A stretch of 64,000 bases of DNA. It comes from Chitinophaga pinensis DSM 2588 (GTDB taxonomy: Bacteria; Bacteroidota; Bacteroidia; Chitinophagales; Chitinophagaceae). Location: NCBI RefSeq assembly GCF_000024005.1, contig NC_013132.1:2970001-3034000 (forward strand), in the 5' to 3' direction. Shown in pieces: positions 60,370 to 64,000 of this stretch (positions within the stretch are counted from its first letter, which is position 1; each line of letters starts with the position of its first letter). Below the pieces are notes generated by a model. It had not been told where the DNA came from. It made no database searches and saw only the letters and a list, made by a program, of their open reading frames with translations. The translations under genes were made by a program, and so were the position numbers.

Positions 60370-63078
60370 ATGAAAAATATTTCAATTACCATTATGCTTG
60401 CCCTATTGGGCTTGCTTTGCGCCTGTAATGCAAAGAAGGGAAACGTAGAACAGGAGGTACTGAGCTACTTTAAAAAGCAACAAAACCCGGAGAAGCTAAA
60501 AGCTGCACGATATTTATTGACTAATATGAAAGGGCATTATAGTCTGGCGGGGCCGAACTATGATAAGTATGTGCAGATATTCCGTGAAATCAGCATCATC
60601 CCCGGTGATAAACGGAATACGGCTATTATGGACCGTATGAATTTTCATAAAATAGGAGATAGCTTTTTTATGGAAAAGGATGAGAGCAGTCTGACAGCTG
60701 AATATCTCATTAAACATATTGAATATGCCTATGCCGTATGGGAGAAAGTGCCCTGGCGGAAAGACTATAGTTTTGATATCTTCTGTGAATATGTCTTGCC
60801 TTACAGAATTGAGAATGAACATCACAGTAACTGGATCAGGCATTTCCATGAAGCATTTGCAGGGATATTTGATGAACTGCATTTCGCCGGAGGTTCCGTG
60901 TATAAAGCAGTTGATTATTGTACAGATACTACCCGGTACATCGCTATGCCCGATGGGGATAGCACAACGCTTGTCAGATTAAGTCCCGGTAAAAACCATA
61001 TTACCTTCGATAGTATTTATGTGGAAGCAGACGAGGAGAAGTGGATACGTATTCAGTATACAAGCGGCCTTGATTCAGCAGCGCTCAGACTGGTCGTTAA
61101 TGGCAAGGATACGATACTGAAAAACCTTAATACTGCCGGTAGTCTGTATTGTTATCCTGGTCACCAGGTGAGGATTAAACATCCTTTTCATAAAGGGATT
61201 AATACGATTGAAGTGAGTGTGTCGAATAACCCGATCGGGCTTGATTACCTGGATATTATTCCTGTAGAGAAATTCTATCGCAATACGCCTGCATTCCAGA
61301 TAACAGATGGAGCTACCTATGCGATCTATAACGCAGCAAATAGTAAAGGATTAAATACTGTGTTAAAGTCAACGGGCCAATTCAATGTTCAAAATATAGA
61401 TTACGGCTATTTTGCACTCCGGACTAAAGGAAAGAAGAATACAATGACTTTAGCCTGGGATACCTATTATAGCCAGGATACCTTGAGACAGGCCGCATTC
61501 TCCGGAGATGACAACCAGCAATGGGCAATTATCCCGGTAGGTAACGATCACTACAAAATATTGAGTAAGCGGAATGGAAAATGTGTAGAATTGTTAAAGG
61601 ACGGACAGCTGGCTGTAAGGAATGAATATGCCGGTAACATTCAGCAGCAATGGAGATTCGAAAGGACAGATAGTACTATTCGTTTTGATACTGCTTCCCA
61701 TGTGCCACAGAATACACCGTTGGAATATGCCTGCCGTGTAAAAGATGCCATCAATTTTGAATGGATGATATTCAGCAATTATTTCCCTGCACTGCCGGCA
61801 AGCAATATTTTTGAAAACCACGTGGGGGATTGCCGAGCACAATCCCATTACCTGGTATATATCCTGAGATCACTGGGCATTCCTGCCGTAAGCGAAGTGA
61901 ACTTACAACGCCCTAACAGGACAATGGGACATGACTGGAATGCGATCATCGGCAGTAAGGGAGAGACTATCTACTATCAGATAGATACAAAGCCAGCTAC
62001 GGGTAAGCCCGATTCTCCTATCGCTAAAATATACAGGCGGACATTCAAGGTGGATTCCAGTGCTTTACCGTTTAAGAAATACCCTTCAGAAAATATCCCA
62101 TTGACTTTTGATAACCCCTATTTCAAAGATGTGACCAGTGATTATTTCCGTACTAAAACGGTTGCTGTAGATCTCTTTGAAACAGCAAAGGATATAAAAG
62201 ACCGACATGCTTACTTATGTGTATGGGATGACGCTAAATGGTTGCCGATAGCATGGGGGGATATTCATAATGGAAAGGCCACTTTCAGGGATATGGGACT
62301 GAACGCACTTTATCTCCCGGTGATCTATAAAGATGAGAAGACCTTCATTCCGATAGGGACTCCTTTTATACTCAGGGATAGTCTTATTCAATATGTTTCT
62401 CCGCAACAGGAACAGCAGGTACAGGCAGTTTTAAAACGTAAATATTACTGGCCGGAAGAACATTTTATGGACTTTCGGCTGAATGGAGGTCGCTTCCAGG
62501 CTGCGAATAAAGCCGACTTCTCAGATGCTGTCACATTATATACCGTAAAAGGTAAAATTGCTCCAATCCCTTATAACATTCCTGTCAGTGATACAAAGAC
62601 TTATAAATACTATCGTTATCTGGGTCCCCGCTCAGGTTATGGAAACCTCGCAGAACTGAAGTTTTATGATAAGGCAGGCCGGGAAATGAAGGGTAAAATC
62701 ATTGGCAGCGAAGAGAGTTATAAGTTATTGGGTAACACAAAGGATAAGGCGTTTGACGACGATGTCCTGACTTTTTACGATGGGTTCAGCCGGAATATAA
62801 GCTGGCTTGGGATGGAATTCGCACAACCCGTTGCTATCGGTAAGATAAAGTTTATCCCAAGGAATGATGGGAATTGTATAGAGATGGGGGATGATTATGA
62901 ACTGATGTACTGGAATAATAAAGACTGGCAGTCCCTGGGAATGGTTATTGCCCGCGAGGATTCGCTGATATATAAGAATTGTCCTAAAGATGCGCTATTC
63001 TTACTGCACGATAAGACCAAAGGAAAGCAGGAGCGTATCTTTACGATAGATAAAAAAGGGAAACAGGTCTGGTGGTAG
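60370..63078 (+). CDS. Transglutaminase-like lipoprotein with trefoil and discoidin-like domains
   Basis: 902 residues from ATG 60370 (in-frame starts from 60337 are longer but pre-signal). Lipobox LLCAC near residue 19. A ricin-type beta-trefoil lies at about 315-440 (ATYAIYNAANSKGLNTVLK, QQWRFER). A transglutaminase-like core follows: VGDCRAQSHYLVYILRSLGIP (Cys near 488), MGHDWNAII (His near 521), YYQIDT (Asp near 539). The C-terminal 140 residues resemble a discoidin/F5-F8 fold (NLAELKFYDKAGREM, NISWLGMEFAQPVAIGKIKF). It may cross-link or hydrolyse peptide/amide bonds at the cell surface while binding glycans. It is the largest catalytic candidate of the cluster. Confidence 0.8.
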   Translation: MKNISITIMLALLGLLCACNAKKGNVEQEVLSYFKKQQNPEKLKAARYLLTNMKGHYSLAGPNYDKYVQIFREISIIPGDKRNTAIMDRMNFHKIGDSFFMEKDESSLTAEYLIKHIEYAYAVWEKVPWRKDYSFDIFCEYVLPYRIENEHHSNWIRHFHEAFAGIFDELHFAGGSVYKAVDYCTDTTRYIAMPDGDSTTLVRLSPGKNHITFDSIYVEADEEKWIRIQYTSGLDSAALRLVVNGKDTILKNLNTAGSLYCYPGHQVRIKHPFHKGINTIEVSVSNNPIGLDYLDIIPVEKFYRNTPAFQITDGATYAIYNAANSKGLNTVLKSTGQFNVQNIDYGYFALRTKGKKNTMTLAWDTYYSQDTLRQAAFSGDDNQQWAIIPVGNDHYKILSKRNGKCVELLKDGQLAVRNEYAGNIQQQWRFERTDSTIRFDTASHVPQNTPLEYACRVKDAINFEWMIFSNYFPALPASNIFENHVGDCRAQSHYLVYILRSLGIPAVSEVNLQRPNRTMGHDWNAIIGSKGETIYYQIDTKPATGKPDSPIAKIYRRTFKVDSSALPFKKYPSENIPLTFDNPYFKDVTSDYFRTKTVAVDLFETAKDIKDRHAYLCVWDDAKWLPIAWGDIHNGKATFRDMGLNALYLPVIYKDEKTFIPIGTPFILRDSLIQYVSPQQEQQVQAVLKRKYYWPEEHFMDFRLNGGRFQAANKADFSDAVTLYTVKGKIAPIPYNIPVSDTKTYKYYRYLGPRSGYGNLAELKFYDKAGREMKGKIIGSEESYKLLGNTKDKAFDDDVLTFYDGFSRNISWLGMEFAQPVAIGKIKFIPRNDGNCIEMGDDYELMYWNNKDWQSLGMVIAREDSLIYKNCPKDALFLLHDKTKGKQERIFTIDKKGKQVWW

Positions 63079-63119
63079 CCGGGAAGGCGGATTCAGTAAG
63101 ACTTCATATATTTATACCT

Positions 63120-63845
63120 ATGCAACGAAAAACAGTTCTGCTGCTTGGCGCCAATTCAGATGTCGCCAAAGCTGCCATTCTCCTCTATGCGGCAAAAGGT
63201 TTCCGCATCATCGCGGCTTCGCGTAGTACCGATGCGCTTCAGGCGTTTGCGGATCAACAATCGTTCCCTAAAGAACTACTGACGATACTGTATTTCGATG
63301 CAGCAGATTTTGACAGTCATGCAGGCTTTTATCAACAGTTGCCAGAGAAACCGCATATTGTCGTATATGCCGCCGGTTATCTGAAAAATAATGAAGAGGC
63401 ATTACTGGATTTTCCGGGTAGTTTCCGGATGATGCAGGTGCACTACGCAGGGGCTGTTTCCATACTGAATATCATCGCGATGGATACGGAAAATGTGCGT
63501 CTGGAGAGAATCATTGGATTGTCTTCGCTATCCGGCGTACGAGGCAGAAAGAGCAATTTTATTTATGGCAGTACGAAGTCTGCTTTCACGCAGTACCTCG
63601 CCGGATTGAGACAATATCTCTTCAACAGGAGGGTCACCGTCAATGTGATAGTGGCAGGATATATCCGGAGTAAGATGACTGCGGGTCTGCACCTTCCTGA
63701 ATCGCTGATGCTGGAACCGGACTTTATTGCAAAGGCGGTGGTGGAAGCTGGTAATAGTCTGATTGTCGTTCCCGGGTTTAAATGGAAACTCATTTATACG
63801 ATACTGAAATGGATGCCTGAGCGACTGGTAGCGAGATTGCCGTAG
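63120..63845 (+). CDS. SDR-family oxidoreductase
   Basis: 241 residues from ATG 63120 (MQRKTVLLLGANSDVAKA); the frame also opens at 63072. The Rossmann start LLGANSDVAKAAILLYAAKG departs from TGxxxGxG but keeps the loop; VVYAAGYL, IGLSSLSGVRGRKSNFIYGSTKSA (Ser, YxxxK) and VIVAGYIRSKMT follow. The sequence resembles the SDR subunit of decaprenylphosphoryl-ribose epimerase-like systems (DprE2), which act on polyprenyl-linked sugars. That would fit the O-antigen-ligase-type gene upstream, but it is only suggestive. It ends 155 bp before the window edge. The remaining sequence holds a GTCC/GGAC hairpin and no clear gene. Confidence 0.78.
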   Translation: MQRKTVLLLGANSDVAKAAILLYAAKGFRIIAASRSTDALQAFADQQSFPKELLTILYFDAADFDSHAGFYQQLPEKPHIVVYAAGYLKNNEEALLDFPGSFRMMQVHYAGAVSILNIIAMDTENVRLERIIGLSSLSGVRGRKSNFIYGSTKSAFTQYLAGLRQYLFNRRVTVNVIVAGYIRSKMTAGLHLPESLMLEPDFIAKAVVEAGNSLIVVPGFKWKLIYTILKWMPERLVARLP

Positions 63846-64000
63846 CCGCATGTACCTGCTGCCATGTCCAGCCACGGACAGCCATGTACTAAAACCGGAC
63901 ATATGTAATAATTGTCATCTGTTTATGCATCTGATTAAACGTATTGTTTAATTTGGCTTTAAAATAGTTGTAGATTCAGATATGCTATCACTATGTTGAA

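Noticed and set aside
1..64000. CRISPR arrays, transposase genes, phage structural genes
   Set aside because: No spaced direct repeats of CRISPR type, no DDE/HUH transposase or phage motifs were seen on either strand.

Overview
The window looks like chromosomal DNA of a Bacteroidota bacterium close to Chitinophaga. It carries two ECF-sigma/FecR/SusC/SusD loci, a type IX secretion C-terminal domain, a GLPGLI protein, OMP_b-brl-type receptors, TAnnTTTG promoter boxes and few GTG/TTG starts. The species call is an inference from gene families. I see no intact insertion sequence, prophage or CRISPR array.

Layout. 1-6038: a partial lipoprotein, an HD-domain protein, a PAP2 phosphatase, a small lipoprotein, bioA, a VOC protein and an Rnl5-type RNA ligase. 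6039-13871: a GntR regulator divergent from a mannoside operon (GH38 mannosidase, phosphomannose isomerase-like protein, sugar/H+ symporter, ROK kinase). Two TATGT-N4-ACATA sites lie between them. The likely route is mannoside, mannose, mannose-6-P, fructose-6-P. 14008-22935: a RibD-like reductase, a GlxA-type regulator, pyruvate oxidase, an AraC-type regulator, an SDR, a DUF4272-like protein, a secreted esterase, an ArsR regulator and a GNAT enzyme.

23013-39888: two back-to-back outer-membrane uptake loci in opposite orientations around an APC permease. Each has ECF sigma, FecR, a SusC with STN domain, and SusD. In the first, a decayed AAA/OLD-like ATPase gene lies between sigma and fecR. 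In the second, a repeat with a terminator lies there. 40180-43605 encodes a very large secreted GxGYxYP/PA14/crystallin/ricin/T9SS protein. 43892-46179 is ankyrin-oxyR-ankyrin, with an OxyR-like box upstream of both ankyrin genes. 46370-46628 holds three tRNA-like genes with structural defects.

49650-63845 is a tightly packed plus-strand cluster. It starts with an 81-residue six-cysteine secreted peptide with an NVEALA-like region. It continues with a DUF4221-like lipoprotein, a CxxC lipoprotein, an MG2-like protein, an outer-membrane receptor, a GLPGLI protein, signal peptidase I, an O-antigen-ligase/TPR protein, a transglutaminase-like lipoprotein and an SDR. I read this as a candidate system for maturing, exporting or anchoring the peptide. 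It is the best lead for an undescribed system here, but function is inferred from neighbourhood only.

Three families of intergenic inverted repeats run through the window: a heptamer-armed element (four copies, five genes ending in its arms), an 80-bp element ending in TATAGTCAGACTATA-type sites (two copies), and an 11-bp-period hairpin (one copy).
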